A stretch of 64,000 nucleotides of DNA from Streptomyces sp. SID8374 (GTDB lineage Bacteria > Actinomycetota > Actinomycetes > Streptomycetales > Streptomycetaceae): positions 186,001-250,000 of the forward strand of contig NZ_WWGH01000001.1 in assembly GCF_009865135.1 (NCBI RefSeq), given 5' to 3'. A program made the translations under genes and the position numbers. The notes under the pieces were generated by a model. The model was not told the origin of the DNA and made no database searches. It saw only the letters and a list, made by a program, of their open reading frames with translations. This document shows positions 53,743-62,707 of the stretch, one piece after another. Within the stretch, counting starts at the first letter, position 1. Each line of letters begins with the position of its first letter.

Positions 53743-55109
53743 CGGTACTCCTCCGCGACCTTCTCGGCCAGCTTCTGGGAGGTGGCGAGTGCGGCGTCCA
53801 CCGACTGGCGGCCCGCGATGGCGGCGCTGATCTCCTGCGCGACCTTGGTGCCCAGGTCGGTGAACTCCGGTACGCCGACGAACTGGATGCCCGCCGTGGG
53901 GCGCGGCTGGGTGCCGGGGTTGTTGGGGTCGGCCTCGGAGATGGCCTGCTCGGTGACGTCGGCGAACGCCCCGGCTTCCTTGCGGTAGTCGGGGTTGGCG
54001 TAGGTCGAAGCGCGTTTGCCCGCAGGGACGTTGGACCAGCCGCTCGTGGCGCCGACGAGCTCCTCGTACTCCTTGCTGGAGGCCCACGAGATGAACTTCC
54101 AGGCGTCATCCGCCTTCTTGGAGGCGTTCTGCATGCCCCAGGCCCAGGTGTAGAGCCAGCCGGAGCTCTTGGTCTGCTCCACGGGGGCCGGTACGTAGCC
54201 GATCTTGCCCTTGACCGGGGAGTTCTTGGCCTCCAGCGATCCGGCGCCGGCGGTGGCGTCGTACCACATGGCGGTCTTGCCCTGGGTCATGTTGTTGAGA
54301 CACTCGGCGTAGCCGGACTGCGGGGCGCCGAGCTCTCCGTGCTTGCGTACCAGGTCGACGTAGAACTTGGTCGCCTTCTTGAACTCCGGTGAGGTGAGCT
54401 GGGGTTGCCAGTCCTCGGTGAACCAGGTGCCGCCCATGGTGTTGACGACGGTGGTGAGCGGGGCGATGACCTCGCCCCAGCCGGGCAGGCCGCGCAGGCA
54501 GATGCCCTTCATCCCGCGCTGCGACCCGTCGGTCCTGGCGGCGAGTTCGGCGACCTCCTTCCAGGTCGGCTTGGCGGGCATGGTGAGCCCTTCCTTCTCG
54601 AAGACGTCCTTGCGGTACATCAGGAAGGAGGACTCGCCGTAGAAGGGCTGGGCGTAGAGCTTGCCGTCCTTGTGGGTCAGCGATTCGCGCACCGGCGGGA
54701 GGATGTCCTGCTGGTCGAAGTCCGGGTCGGCGTCGACGTATTGGTCCAGCGGGCGCAGCCAGCCGTTCTCGGCGAAGAACGGCAGCTCGAAGTTGGAGAT
54801 GGTGGCGATGTCGTACTGACCGGCCTGGTTGGAGTAGTCCTGGCTGATCTTGTCGCGGACGTCGTTCTCGGGCAGCACCGTGAAGTGGACGGTGATGCCG
54901 GTCTCCTTGGTGAAGTGCTCCTTGGTCAGCTTCTGCAACTCGACCATCTGCGGGTTGTTCACCATCAGCACGTTGAGGGCGTCGCCTCCCCCGAAGGAGG
55001 TCCCGCCGGCCCCGGCGCAGCCGGTGGCGAGGAGGGCGAGTGCCGCGGCGGTGGCGGCCGTGCGCGGCAGGCGGCGTGGGCCGTGTCGGCGGCGGGGGTG
55101 ATGGCGCAT
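53739..55109 (-). CDS. Sugar/polyol ABC transporter substrate-binding lipoprotein
   Basis: The product has 456 residues. The N-terminus is basic, then hydrophobic, ending in the lipobox LLATGC (Cys near 31), so it is lipid-anchored outside the membrane. The mature part is an SBP type-1 fold: DALNVLMVNNPQMVELQKLTKEHFTKETGITVHFTVLPEND, DIATISNFELPFFAENGWLRPLDQY, YAQPFYGESSFLMYRKDVFEKEGL, TWKEVAELAARTDGSQRGMKGICLRG and AWGMQNASKKADDAWKFISWASS. Binding proteins with this start resemble polyol (mannitol/sorbitol-type) systems, which fits the linked dehydrogenase and DeoR regulator. It is the first gene of the importer operon. Confidence 0.92.
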   Translation of the reverse strand: MRHHPRRRHGPRRLPRTAATAAALALLATGCAGAGGTSFGGGDALNVLMVNNPQMVELQKLTKEHFTKETGITVHFTVLPENDVRDKISQDYSNQAGQYDIATISNFELPFFAENGWLRPLDQYVDADPDFDQQDILPPVRESLTHKDGKLYAQPFYGESSFLMYRKDVFEKEGLTMPAKPTWKEVAELAARTDGSQRGMKGICLRGLPGWGEVIAPLTTVVNTMGGTWFTEDWQPQLTSPEFKKATKFYVDLVRKHGELGAPQSGYAECLNNMTQGKTAMWYDATAGAGSLEAKNSPVKGKIGYVPAPVEQTKSSGWLYTWAWGMQNASKKADDAWKFISWASSKEYEELVGATSGWSNVPAGKRASTYANPDYRKEAGAFADVTEQAISEADPNNPGTQPRPTAGIQFVGVPEFTDLGTKVAQEISAAIAGRQSVDAALATSQKLAEKVAEEYR

Positions 55110-55188
55110 GGGGACTCCTGATCAGTCGTAGCGGCTCGGTGATCGGGTCGTGCTGGTCGCGCCGGGGGGCGGCGCGGGGGCAGGGCGA

Positions 55189-55218
55189 ACCGCGCCCCGA
55201 CGGGGGGCGGGGCGCGGT
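55189..55218 (-). terminator. Hairpin after the DeoR-family gene
   Basis: An 11-bp stem (55189-55199 with 55208-55218) of CCGCGCCCCG type lies about 40 bases downstream of the leftward DeoR stop and before the importer operon. Confidence 0.65.
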
Positions 55219-55260
55219 GGTCCGGGGGTGGTGCGCCCGGTACGGGACCGGGGCGGCGGG

Positions 55261-56022
55261 TCAGACGCGGATGACCTGGGGGCCCATGAGGGAGTAGCGC
55301 TGGGCCTCCGCCGAGGAGAGCCCGGCGTCGGTGACGATCGCTTCGAAGTCGCCGACACCGGCGAAGCGGCAGAAGCTCACCGCGCCGAACTTGGAGTGGA
55401 TCCCGGCGAAGACGCGGCGCCGGGAGCTGCGCATGGCCTGGGCCTTGACCTCGGCGACGGCCGGGTCGGGGGTGGTGAGGCCGTACTCGCGGGAGATGCC
55501 GTTGGCACCGACGTACGCCAGGTCGATGACGAAGCCGGCGAGCATCTTGGAGGCCCAGTGGTCGACGGTGGCCATCGTGGATCCGCGCACCCGGCCGCCG
55601 AGCAGCAGGACGGAGATCTTCTCGGCGTCCGCGAGGACGGTGGCGACGGCCAGGGACGCCGTGACGACGGTCAGCGGCCGGTCCCGGGGGAACGCCTCGG
55701 CGACGAGCTGGGGGGTGAAGCCCTCGTCGACGAAGACGGTCTCCGCGTCGCCGAGGAGGTCCGCGGCGGCGGCCGCGATCCGCGACTTCTGCGGGACGTT
55801 ACGGGTGGTGCGGACCGCGAGCGTGGTCTCGAAGCCCGCCGACTCCACCGGGTAGGCGCCGCCGTGGGTGCGGCGGACGAGACCGTGCTCCTCCAGTACG
55901 TGCAGATCGCGGCGGACGGTCTCCTTGGCCACCTTGAACAGCGCCGCCAGGGCGTTCACCTCGACCGACCCGTCCCGCCGGGCGGTGTCGAGAATTCCTC
56001 TGCGGCGTTCGTCGGTGTCCAC
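55261..56022 (-). CDS. DeoR-family transcriptional regulator of the polyol importer
   Basis: The product has 253 residues from GTG 56022, which lies 9 bases after an AGGG; ATG 56031 adds three residues and has no spacing for a ribosome site. The N-terminal winged helix reads ERRRGILDTARRDGSVEVNALAALFKVAKETVRRDLHVLEEHGLVRRTHGGAYP, the DeoR signature. The C-terminal sugar-phosphate-sensing domain has KSRIAAAAADLLGDAETVFVDEGFT, LLLGGRVRGSTMATVDHWA and DLAYVGANGISREYGLTTPD. DeoR regulators usually repress sugar operons and respond to phosphorylated sugars. It lies upstream of, and in the same direction as, the ABC importer, separated by a hairpin. Confidence 0.9.
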   Translation of the reverse strand: MDTDERRRGILDTARRDGSVEVNALAALFKVAKETVRRDLHVLEEHGLVRRTHGGAYPVESAGFETTLAVRTTRNVPQKSRIAAAAADLLGDAETVFVDEGFTPQLVAEAFPRDRPLTVVTASLAVATVLADAEKISVLLLGGRVRGSTMATVDHWASKMLAGFVIDLAYVGANGISREYGLTTPDPAVAEVKAQAMRSSRRRVFAGIHSKFGAVSFCRFAGVGDFEAIVTDAGLSSAEAQRYSLMGPQVIRV

Positions 56023-56261
56023 GACACACATCCCTGGCTCTTGCGGTGGCGCTGTTCAGGCGGTGGGCCGGTCCGTTCGGGCCCATGTGACGTTTTTACA
56101 AGCAGGGTCAGCCCCTCGACCAGGCTCTTCGCGAGATTCCCTCTGCCCGTTCATGCCCGCTTCCTCGGGCGAACCGCCGCTGGTCACACCCGTACCGGTG
56201 GGCTTTCCGGGCGCCACCGGCGCCCGCTATGCCGGTGTGCGCGCCCGGATCGTGCCCGATC

Positions 56262-56286
56262 CCGGGGAACGGTGCCCGTTCCCCGG
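56262..56286 (-). terminator. Hairpin after the radical SAM gene
   Basis: A perfect 11-bp stem (56262-56272 with 56276-56286) with a 3-base loop lies 7 bases beyond the leftward stop at 56293. Confidence 0.8.
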
Positions 56287-56292
56287 CGATCT

Positions 56293-57630
56293 TCAGACGG
56301 CGGGCTCCTCCTCCAGGCCTTCGAGGCTGTCCATGAAGGAGCTGACCGAGAAGACGGCGCGGCCGGGGCCTGCGGGACCGTAGCCGGGCGGGGAGTTGAG
56401 CCCGAACTCCTCCAGCGTCGCGCGGTACGCCTGGAGGAGGCGGATGTGGTACTCCAGCGGCGCGCCCAGCGGGTTGGCCTTGCCGAGCGGGGTGGTGGGC
56501 TCGGGGCACCAGGTGGTGAAGCGCGGCACGACCCCGTTGGACATGAAGAACCGCAGCCCCTCGGTGGTCGAGTCGATGGCCTCGCTCACCTTGGTGAAGC
56601 CGAACGGCTCGGCCATCTCGATGCCCGCGACGAAGTTGGGGATGACGTTGCGCGGCCCGAACACCTCGGCGGAGTCCAGGATCCGGCGGTGCCACTCGTC
56701 GCGGCCGACGTACCGCTCCTTGCCCGGGCAGTGCAGCTGGAAAAGCCGGCGGTCCCACACCTCGAAGTTGGGGTGGTAGATCCGGATGCCGTAGTCGTGG
56801 AAGCGCTGCACGTCCTCGCGGGGCAGCGCCTGCGCCACCACCTTGCCGGTCCAGCGGCCGGGGAAGCGCTCCTCGATGGCCTTGGCGTAGTGCCCGTAGA
56901 AGTCGGCCTCGTCACGCCCGGCGACCTGGGAGGTGATCGATCCGCCGGTGAGGGTGTAGGCGCGGGAGACGCCCGCGGTGTCGTACCGGTCGATGATCTC
57001 CAGGGCCTCCAGCACCTCCTCGACCGGCTTGACTCCGGTGTACGGGCGGCCGGCCGCCTTGTGCTGGCGCCAGTTGTGGTTGATGTCGCAGAACTGGCAC
57101 TCCTCCTTGGCGCCGAAATACTGGCAGACCCGGAAGACCGTCAGATAGATGAGGTAGCCCCACTGGATGGTCGGGGCGACCTCCATCACCGACTTGCCGT
57201 TGGACAGCTGGTGTCGGTAGTACTCCGGCATCGGCGGAAGCCCGACGTCCGCGATCCGCGCCCCGTCCAGGTAGAGGCCGAGCGACCCGTCCTCGCCGCC
57301 GCGCACGACGTACGGGGAGTCGGGGTTGACCCGCACGGACACGACGGTGCGGCGCAGTCCGTAGGGGCCGCCGGTGAGCACGACCTCCTCGGGCGGCCGG
57401 TTGAGCGCGGCGGCGCCGAGCTCGGGCAGGGTGCGGTGGTCGAAGGAGAAGATGAAGTACGACTTCGGCTTCACGTCACCGGTGGCTCCGCCGACCGATC
57501 CGCTGAGCGCGGACTCGTCGAAGGCCATGCCGCCGCGCAGCAGGTCCTCCTTGATGACGGCTTCCCGGGGCACCTCGGGGAAACGCCCCATCAGGTCCTC
57601 GACCAGTGCCGTACGACTGCTGCTCGGCAT
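56293..57630 (-). CDS. Radical SAM protein with a CX8CX2C cluster motif
   Basis: The product has 445 residues. After an unusual N-terminal 150 residues (SYFIFSFDHRTLPELGA, GGPYGLRRTVVSVRVNPDSPYVVRGG), the radical SAM barrel begins at WGYLIYLTVFRVCQYFGAKEECQFCDINHNW. The three cysteines are spaced CX8CX2C, not the canonical CX3CX2C. Further barrel elements are AYTLTGGSITSQ (GGE-like), VVAQALPREDVQRFHDYGIRIYHPNFEVWD, RNVIPNFVAGIEM and VPRFTTWCPEPTTPLGKANP. A [4Fe-4S] cluster and SAM should be bound; the reaction is unknown. The gene stands alone with its own terminator, so neighbours give no clue. Confidence 0.85.
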   Translation of the reverse strand: MPSSSRTALVEDLMGRFPEVPREAVIKEDLLRGGMAFDESALSGSVGGATGDVKPKSYFIFSFDHRTLPELGAAALNRPPEEVVLTGGPYGLRRTVVSVRVNPDSPYVVRGGEDGSLGLYLDGARIADVGLPPMPEYYRHQLSNGKSVMEVAPTIQWGYLIYLTVFRVCQYFGAKEECQFCDINHNWRQHKAAGRPYTGVKPVEEVLEALEIIDRYDTAGVSRAYTLTGGSITSQVAGRDEADFYGHYAKAIEERFPGRWTGKVVAQALPREDVQRFHDYGIRIYHPNFEVWDRRLFQLHCPGKERYVGRDEWHRRILDSAEVFGPRNVIPNFVAGIEMAEPFGFTKVSEAIDSTTEGLRFFMSNGVVPRFTTWCPEPTTPLGKANPLGAPLEYHIRLLQAYRATLEEFGLNSPPGYGPAGPGRAVFSVSSFMDSLEGLEEEPAV

Positions 57631-57760
57631 GTACGCGAACCTCCGTAGTCACCCCACCGCAACTGCGCGCGCACGGGTGGGCAGGTCTGTCCAGTCAGGC
57701 TGGCAAGCCTACGCCAACCCCTTCCGCCACCCGCACTGACCAGCGGAAAACGGATCCAGG

Positions 57761-57774
57761 GGGCCCTTGGGCCG
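57761..57774. promoter_or_regulatory. DevR-like box before the response regulator
   Basis: GGGCCCTTGGGCCG resembles the palindromes GGGCCGTTCGGCCC (61581) and GGGCCCTTCGGCCC (63701) elsewhere in this module, matching the latter at 12 of 14 positions. It lies 100 bases before the regulator start, suggesting autoregulation. Confidence 0.4.
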
Positions 57775-57874
57775 CGCCCCTGGGACAATGCGGGTAGGAC
57801 GAGAGCCGGGGCCCGACCCCTACGAGAGCCCTGGCCGAAAGCCCTGAGAGCCGACCGACCACCGGGGGCCGCAC

Positions 57875-58567
57875 ATGTCCGGCACACCGACCGCAGCAGC
57901 CGGGGCGCCGATCCGGGTCTTCCTGCTGGACGACCACGAAGTCGTACGCCGGGGGCTGCACGACCTGCTGGGGGCCGAGCCCGGTCTGGAGGTCGTCGGG
58001 GAGGCGTCCACCGCCGCCCAGGCGCTCGCCCGGGGGCCCGCGCTCCGGCCCGATGTCGCGGTACTCGATGTGCGGTTGCCCGACGGGGACGGCATCACGG
58101 TCTGCCGTGAGCTGCACTCCCGGATGCCGGGGCTGGCCTGTCTGATGCTGACGTCCTTCGACGACGAGGACGCCCTGCTGGACGCGATCATGGCCGGGGC
58201 GGCCGGGTACGTACTGAAGCAGATCAACGGGTCGGACCTCGTGTCGGCCGTACGGACGGTGGCGACGGGCCAGTCGATGCTGGACCCGGCGACCACGGCC
58301 CGGCTCATGCGCACCCTGCGCGCGCCGGAGCCCGCAGGTCCCGTGGAGGACGAGCGGCTGTCGGTCCTCTCCGAACGGGAGCGTTCCGTGCTGGACCTCA
58401 TCGGCGAGGGGCTGACCAACCGGCAGATCGCCGAGCGGCTCTACCTCTCCGAGAAGACCGTCAAGAACCACATCTCCCGGCTGCTGGGGAAGCTCGGGGT
58501 GGAGCGCCGGGTCCAGGCGGCCGTCATCGCGACGGAGGTGCGGGAGCACGGGCAGCAGGAGGGGTGA
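57875..58567 (+). CDS. devR: NarL/DevR-type response regulator
   Basis: The product has 230 residues. The receiver domain (12-130) has acidic DD in [13 protein letters not shown], the phospho-acceptor Asp65 in [17 protein letters not shown] and the Lys in [13 protein letters not shown] LuxR-type helix-turn-helix follows (about 160-220): [45 protein letters not shown]. The sequence is close to mycobacterial DevR/DosR and Streptomyces OsdR, which control hypoxia/dormancy genes. It lies convergent to a DevS-like kinase gene and beside universal stress and Acg-like genes, the typical members of that regulon. Confidence 0.9.
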   Translation: MSGTPTAAAGAPIRVFLLDDHEVVRRGLHDLLGAEPGLEVVGEASTAAQALARGPALRPDVAVLDVRLPDGDGITVCRELHSRMPGLACLMLTSFDDEDALLDAIMAGAAGYVLKQINGSDLVSAVRTVATGQSMLDPATTARLMRTLRAPEPAGPVEDERLSVLSERERSVLDLIGEGLTNRQIAERLYLSEKTVKNHISRLLGKLGVERRVQAAVIATEVREHGQQEG

Positions 58568-58715
58568 GGGGGCCCGGGCGGCTGACGGGGTGAGGCGGGG
58601 CACCCGGGCGTCCGGCCTGGACAGCGATCACCTGACGTCCGGCCCGGGCGGCGCACGAAGTGAGAGGGCGCGGTCACCCCGGCGTCCGGCCGGGCTGCCG
58701 GCGGGGACGGCGCGG

Positions 58716-60473
58716 TCACCCCGCCCCCCGGTACGCCCCTCCCCCGCGCCCCGTGGGCAGCGGGACCCGCCACTCCAGTACGGTGCCGCCGCGCGGGGCC
58801 GGGCCGCTCTCGACGGAGAAGGTGCCGCCCAGCCGTTCGGCCCGTTCGGTCAGGTTCCGCAGGCCGCTGCCCCGGGCGCCGGGAGGGAGGCCCGCGCCGT
58901 CGTCGGTCGCGGTCACCGTCAGCACACCTGCGTCGGCGACGACCGACACCTCCGCCTCCCGCGCCCCCGCGTGCCGGGCGGTGTTGCTCAGGGCCTCCAC
59001 GATCACCGCGATCACCTGGTCGGCCACGTCCTGCGGCACGTCCGTGTCGATCAGCCCCTCCATCCGCAGCGCGGGAGGGAACCCCAGGGCGGGCGCGGCG
59101 GTGTCCACCGCCTCGACGACCCTGTTCCGGAGCTTGGGGGCGGCTCCGGTCGGCTCGTGCTCGCGGAGGCCGAAGATGGTGGAGCGGATGATCTTGATGG
59201 TGGTGTCGAGGTCGTCGATCGCCCGGCCCAGCCGCTCGGCCGCCTCCGGGTGGTCGACGAACGGGCGGGCGCTCTGGAGGGTCATCCCGGTGGCGAACAG
59301 CCGCTGGATCGCGAGGTCGTGGAGGTCACGGGCGATCCGGTCACGGTCCTCCAGCAGGCTCACCTGCTCGGCGGCACGGCGGCGCTCGGCCAGTTCGAGC
59401 GCCAGCGCGGCCTGCCCGGCGAACCCCGGCAGCGAGGCGATCTCCGGGCCTGCGAAGGGGGCCCCGCCCTGGAGCCGGGCGAGGATGAGGACCCCGCTCA
59501 GCTTCTCCTTGGTCCCCACGACGACGGCCACCGCCGGGCCGAACCCCTCCCAGCGCTCGGGCCGTACGGTGATCCGGGGATCGTTGCCCACGTCGGGGAC
59601 GGTGATGAGGGCGTCGGCGGCGAGCGTGGCACCGGCGAGGGTGCCCCGGGTGGTCGGCAGCGCCAGGCCGCGATGGGCCTCGGCCCCCTCCCCCTGGGCG
59701 AGCGATCCGCTCAGCTCACCGTCCGGCTCCACGAGGTGGAAGACGCCCAGGTCGGCGCCGGCGATGTCCACGGCCCGGGCCAGCATCCCCTCCAGGACCT
59801 CCGGTTCCGCCGAGCCGGAGAGCAGCGCGCTGGTGAAGTCGGAGCTGGCGGCGAGCCACCGCTCCCGCAGCCGCCCCTCCTCGTAGAGGCGGGCGTTCTC
59901 GATGGCGATGCCCGCCGCGACCGCCAGCGTGGAGACGACGGCCTCGTCCTCCGCGTCGAAGTCGGCCCCGCCGCGCTTCTCGGTGAGGTAGAGGTTGCCG
60001 AACACCTCCTCGCGGACCCTGATGGGCACGCCGAGGAACGAGTGCATCGGCGGATGGTGGGGCGGGAAGCCGTACGAGGTCGGGTGGGCCGAGAGCTCGC
60101 CCAGCCGCAGGGGCTCCGGGTGCCGGATCAGCTCGCCGAGGATGCCGTGGCCGGAGGGGAGGTCGCCGATCTGTTCCCGTACCTCGTCGCTGATGCCGAT
60201 GGGGAGGAACTCGGCGAGCTTCTGGTCGTCGCCGATCACGCCCAGCGCCCCGTACTCCGCGTCGACGAGCACGACCGCCGCCTCGACGATCCCCCGGAGC
60301 ACCTGGGGAAGGGCGAGTTCCCGCCCCACCGACATGACGGCCTCCAGCAGGCCGTTGAGCCGGTCGCGGGTTCCCCGGGCCTCGTCGATACGGCCCTGGA
60401 GCTCGTCGAGGAGTTCGTCGAGTCTCAGGCGCGGGAGCCTGGCCCGTTCGGTCTCACGGCCGTCGCCGCCCAT
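58716..60473 (-). CDS. devS: DevS/DosS-like GAF histidine kinase
   Basis: The product has 585 residues. GAF domain 1 (about 55-200) contains FPPHHPPMHSFLGVPIRVREEVFGNLYLTEK; the His pair at 139-140 corresponds to the heme-ligand region of mycobacterial DevS, so a heme-based redox or gas sensor is likely. GAF domain 2 spans about 215-370. The HisKA_3 dimerisation segment reads DRDRIARDLHDLAIQRLFATGM, with His in DLHD as phospho-acceptor. The ATPase domain has EALSNTARHAGA (N box) and ATDDGAGLPPGARGSGLRNLTERAERLGG. There are no membrane helices, so it is cytoplasmic. It is presumed to phosphorylate the convergent DevR-like regulator. Confidence 0.9.
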   Translation of the reverse strand: MGGDGRETERARLPRLRLDELLDELQGRIDEARGTRDRLNGLLEAVMSVGRELALPQVLRGIVEAAVVLVDAEYGALGVIGDDQKLAEFLPIGISDEVREQIGDLPSGHGILGELIRHPEPLRLGELSAHPTSYGFPPHHPPMHSFLGVPIRVREEVFGNLYLTEKRGGADFDAEDEAVVSTLAVAAGIAIENARLYEEGRLRERWLAASSDFTSALLSGSAEPEVLEGMLARAVDIAGADLGVFHLVEPDGELSGSLAQGEGAEAHRGLALPTTRGTLAGATLAADALITVPDVGNDPRITVRPERWEGFGPAVAVVVGTKEKLSGVLILARLQGGAPFAGPEIASLPGFAGQAALALELAERRRAAEQVSLLEDRDRIARDLHDLAIQRLFATGMTLQSARPFVDHPEAAERLGRAIDDLDTTIKIIRSTIFGLREHEPTGAAPKLRNRVVEAVDTAAPALGFPPALRMEGLIDTDVPQDVADQVIAVIVEALSNTARHAGAREAEVSVVADAGVLTVTATDDGAGLPPGARGSGLRNLTERAERLGGTFSVESGPAPRGGTVLEWRVPLPTGRGGGAYRGAG

Positions 60474-60597
60474 GGATACCTCCGACGGCGTCGAGGGCGC
60501 GGACCGCTGGTGTCCGCTCCTCCCAACGTAGCCGCCGCACCGCGCCCGCTCATGTCGAGGCGTTCGTGATCATGGCCGCGCCACCGTGGGGGTGCGG

Positions 60598-61467
60598 TCA
60601 GCGCTCCGCCACGGCCGGGACCGTGATCACCGGGCAGGGGGCGCGGTGCAGCAGCCCGTGGACGACGGAGCCCAGGCGCATCCCCGTATAGCCGCCCCGG
60701 CCCCGGCGGCCCACCACGAGGGCGACCGCGTGCTCGGCGGCCTCCGCCAGCGCCTCGACCGGGGATCCGGTCACCACCTCGTGGTCCAGCCGGACGTCGG
60801 AATACTTCTCGGCCCACCCCGCCACGGTCTCGGCCAGCAGACGGCGCTCGTCCTCCAGCGGGGTGTCACCCCTGCGCAACGAGAACACCGGCGGCTGCCA
60901 CACCGCAACCGCGCGCAGGGCGCAGCCCCGTACACCGGCCTCCTCGAACGCCAGGGCGAGCGCCGCCTTGGACGGCTCGCTGCCGTCGACGCCGACCACC
61001 AGGTACGGAGGCTGCTCGGCGCTGCCTCCGGTCCCGCCCACGACGGCCACGGGGCAGTGCGCCTGCGCGGTGACCGGGACGACCAGCGAGCCGGCGCTGA
61101 GGAACTCCTCCAGCCGGCCCAGGTGCCGGGAGCCGAGCACCACCATGCGGGCCTCGCGCGTCAGGCCCGCCAGGACCGGCGCCGGGAGCCCTTCGAGGCG
61201 CGAGGCGGTGGTCCGCAGGCCCGGCTGCCGCTCCCGTGCCCAGGCCGTGGCGGCAGCCAGTGCCTGTACGGCGGCGTCCTCGGCCTCCCGGTGGCGCGGG
61301 GCGTCGCCGGGGCGCCGGGGCTCGTGGAGCGGCGGGACGGCGACGACGAGCCGCAGCCCGAGCCCGTGGAGACGGGCCTCGTCCGCCGCCCAGCCGACGG
61401 CCGGATGCCAGTCCGCACGGGGGTCGACACCGACCACGATGTCCTGGCCACTCGCCGTACCGCTCAT
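60598..61467 (-). CDS. Universal stress protein, tandem UspA domains
   Basis: The product has 289 residues from ATG 61467. Two Usp domains are present: IVVGVDPRADWHPAVGWAADEARLHG with VVLGSRHLGRLEEFLSAGS and HCPVAVV, then LVVGVDGSEPSKAALALAFEEA with LVVGRRGRGGYTGMRLGSVVHGLLHRAPCPVITVP. The second carries the ATP-binding GRRGRGG-9x-GS signature; the first is degenerate. Such double-domain proteins are prominent members of the DosR dormancy regulon. It is divergent from an Acg-like gene; a DevR-like box lies between. Confidence 0.92.
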   Translation of the reverse strand: MSGTASGQDIVVGVDPRADWHPAVGWAADEARLHGLGLRLVVAVPPLHEPRRPGDAPRHREAEDAAVQALAAATAWARERQPGLRTTASRLEGLPAPVLAGLTREARMVVLGSRHLGRLEEFLSAGSLVVPVTAQAHCPVAVVGGTGGSAEQPPYLVVGVDGSEPSKAALALAFEEAGVRGCALRAVAVWQPPVFSLRRGDTPLEDERRLLAETVAGWAEKYSDVRLDHEVVTGSPVEALAEAAEHAVALVVGRRGRGGYTGMRLGSVVHGLLHRAPCPVITVPAVAER

Positions 61468-61580
61468 AAGGGGGTCCTCCTGTTGTCCGAAGCCTGGCTC
61501 TCCTCCGAGACTGGCATCGGGATGTGGCGGCGGTGAGGGGCCGCAGGGGGCGGAAAGGGACCCCGGTCGGTCCGGGGGCA

Positions 61581-61594
61581 GGGCCGTTCGGCCC
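61581..61594. promoter_or_regulatory. DevR-like box between the stress protein and Acg-like genes
   Basis: GGGCCGTTCGGCCC has two perfect 6-bp arms around TT. It lies between divergent genes, 114 bases from the leftward start and 61 bases from the rightward start. The same palindrome recurs at 63701. Confidence 0.6.
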
Positions 61595-61654
61595 CTCCCC
61601 GTGCCGGGCGGTCCCGGCGGAAGCTGGAGCCGAGGGAGCACCGGAGAGGAAGCC

Positions 61655-62644
61655 ATGCCCACCACAGAGCAGCTCGTGGAGACCGTGACCTCGCTGGTCG
61701 AGGATGCCGTCACCGCACCGTCCATGCACAACGCCCAGCCCTGGAGGTTCGTCCACCGCGCGGGCACCCGTTCGCTCGCCCTGTACGGCGACCCGTCGCG
61801 CTCGCTGCCCGCCGGAGACCCGGACGGGCGCGGGCTGCACCTGGGATGCGGTGCCGCCCTGTTCAACCTGCGGGTCTCCGCCGCCGAGCACGGGTGGGAC
61901 GCCGCCACCGAGCTGCTCCCCGACCCCCGCGACCCCTGGCACCTGGCCGATGTCGTGCTCCAGGAGCCCGACCCGGCGGAACCGGGTCCGGCGGAGCTGT
62001 ACCCCGCCCTGCGGCAGCGCCACACCAGCCGCTTCCCCTTCTCCGACGAGCGGATTCCGCAGGAGATCGTCGACGGGCTCCGTGGCGCCGCCCTCCTGGA
62101 GGGGTGCCGGCTGATCGTGCCGGGGACCTGGCACTCGGAGGCCGTCCTGGACCTGGTGCGCGACGCCGAACTCTTCGAGTCGGCCGATGCCGCGCTGCGC
62201 GAGGAGATCGCCTCCTGGACCCGTACGGGCAAGACCGGTGAGGGGCCTGCCACCGAGGGCATCCCGTCGTACGCGCTCGGCCCCCGCCAGTACGGGGTGA
62301 CCGCCCCCGCACGGGACTTCGACGCGCCGCGCGACCTGCCGGGCCGGGCCGTCGCCGCCTTCGAGGAGCGGCCGCAGATCGCGCTGTTGGGCACGCTGGA
62401 CGACTCCCCGGCCGACTGGCTGCGGGCGGGGCAGGCCATGGAGCGCGTACTCCTGCAAGCCACCCTCGACGGGCTGTCGACCTCGCTGATGTCGCAGCCC
62501 CTGGAGTGGCCCGAACTCCGCTCGCTGACCCGCGAACCCGGCTCCCCGACCGGCTTCGTGCACATGGTGTTCCGGTTCGGGTACGGGCCCCGGGGTGTCG
62601 CCACCCCGCGCCGGCCGGTCGACGAGGTCCTGACCGTGGAGTGA
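61655..62644 (+). CDS. Acg-family nitroreductase-like protein
   Basis: The product has 329 residues from ATG 61655 (GAGAGGA upstream). It has the Acg-type start LVEDAVTAPSMHNAQPWRF, followed by LHLGCGAALFNLRVSAAEHGW, YPALRQRHTSRFPFSDERIP and the C-terminal AGQAMERVLLQATLDGLSTSLMSQPLEWPELR. Mycobacterial Acg (Rv2032) proteins are nitroreductase-fold, FMN-binding homologues that lack ordinary nitroreductase activity and are induced by DosR. The context here (DevR/S, stress proteins) supports the same regulon. Confidence 0.9.
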   Translation: MPTTEQLVETVTSLVEDAVTAPSMHNAQPWRFVHRAGTRSLALYGDPSRSLPAGDPDGRGLHLGCGAALFNLRVSAAEHGWDAATELLPDPRDPWHLADVVLQEPDPAEPGPAELYPALRQRHTSRFPFSDERIPQEIVDGLRGAALLEGCRLIVPGTWHSEAVLDLVRDAELFESADAALREEIASWTRTGKTGEGPATEGIPSYALGPRQYGVTAPARDFDAPRDLPGRAVAAFEERPQIALLGTLDDSPADWLRAGQAMERVLLQATLDGLSTSLMSQPLEWPELRSLTREPGSPTGFVHMVFRFGYGPRGVATPRRPVDEVLTVE

Positions 62645-62667
62645 CGGGCCACGGGGCGTCGGCATCG

Positions 62668-62700
62668 CGAAGCCCCGGACCACCGTGGTCCGGGGCTTCG
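62668..62700. terminator. Bidirectional hairpin between Acg-like and stress protein genes
   Basis: A perfect 15-bp stem (62668-62682 with 62686-62700) with loop CCG lies between convergent genes. Confidence 0.85.
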
Positions 62701-62707
62701 TCGTGGT

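Noticed and set aside
56032..56292. Gene in the gap before the radical SAM terminator
   Set aside because: Open frames here are short shadows without ribosome sites. The stretch holds the DeoR-gene promoter region and a terminator only.
58568..58715. Possible small gene or regulatory repeats between devR and devS
   Set aside because: The stretch contains only imperfect copies of GCGTCCGGCC and GGCGCGGTCACCCC, with no coding potential or clear hairpin; nothing further could be supported.
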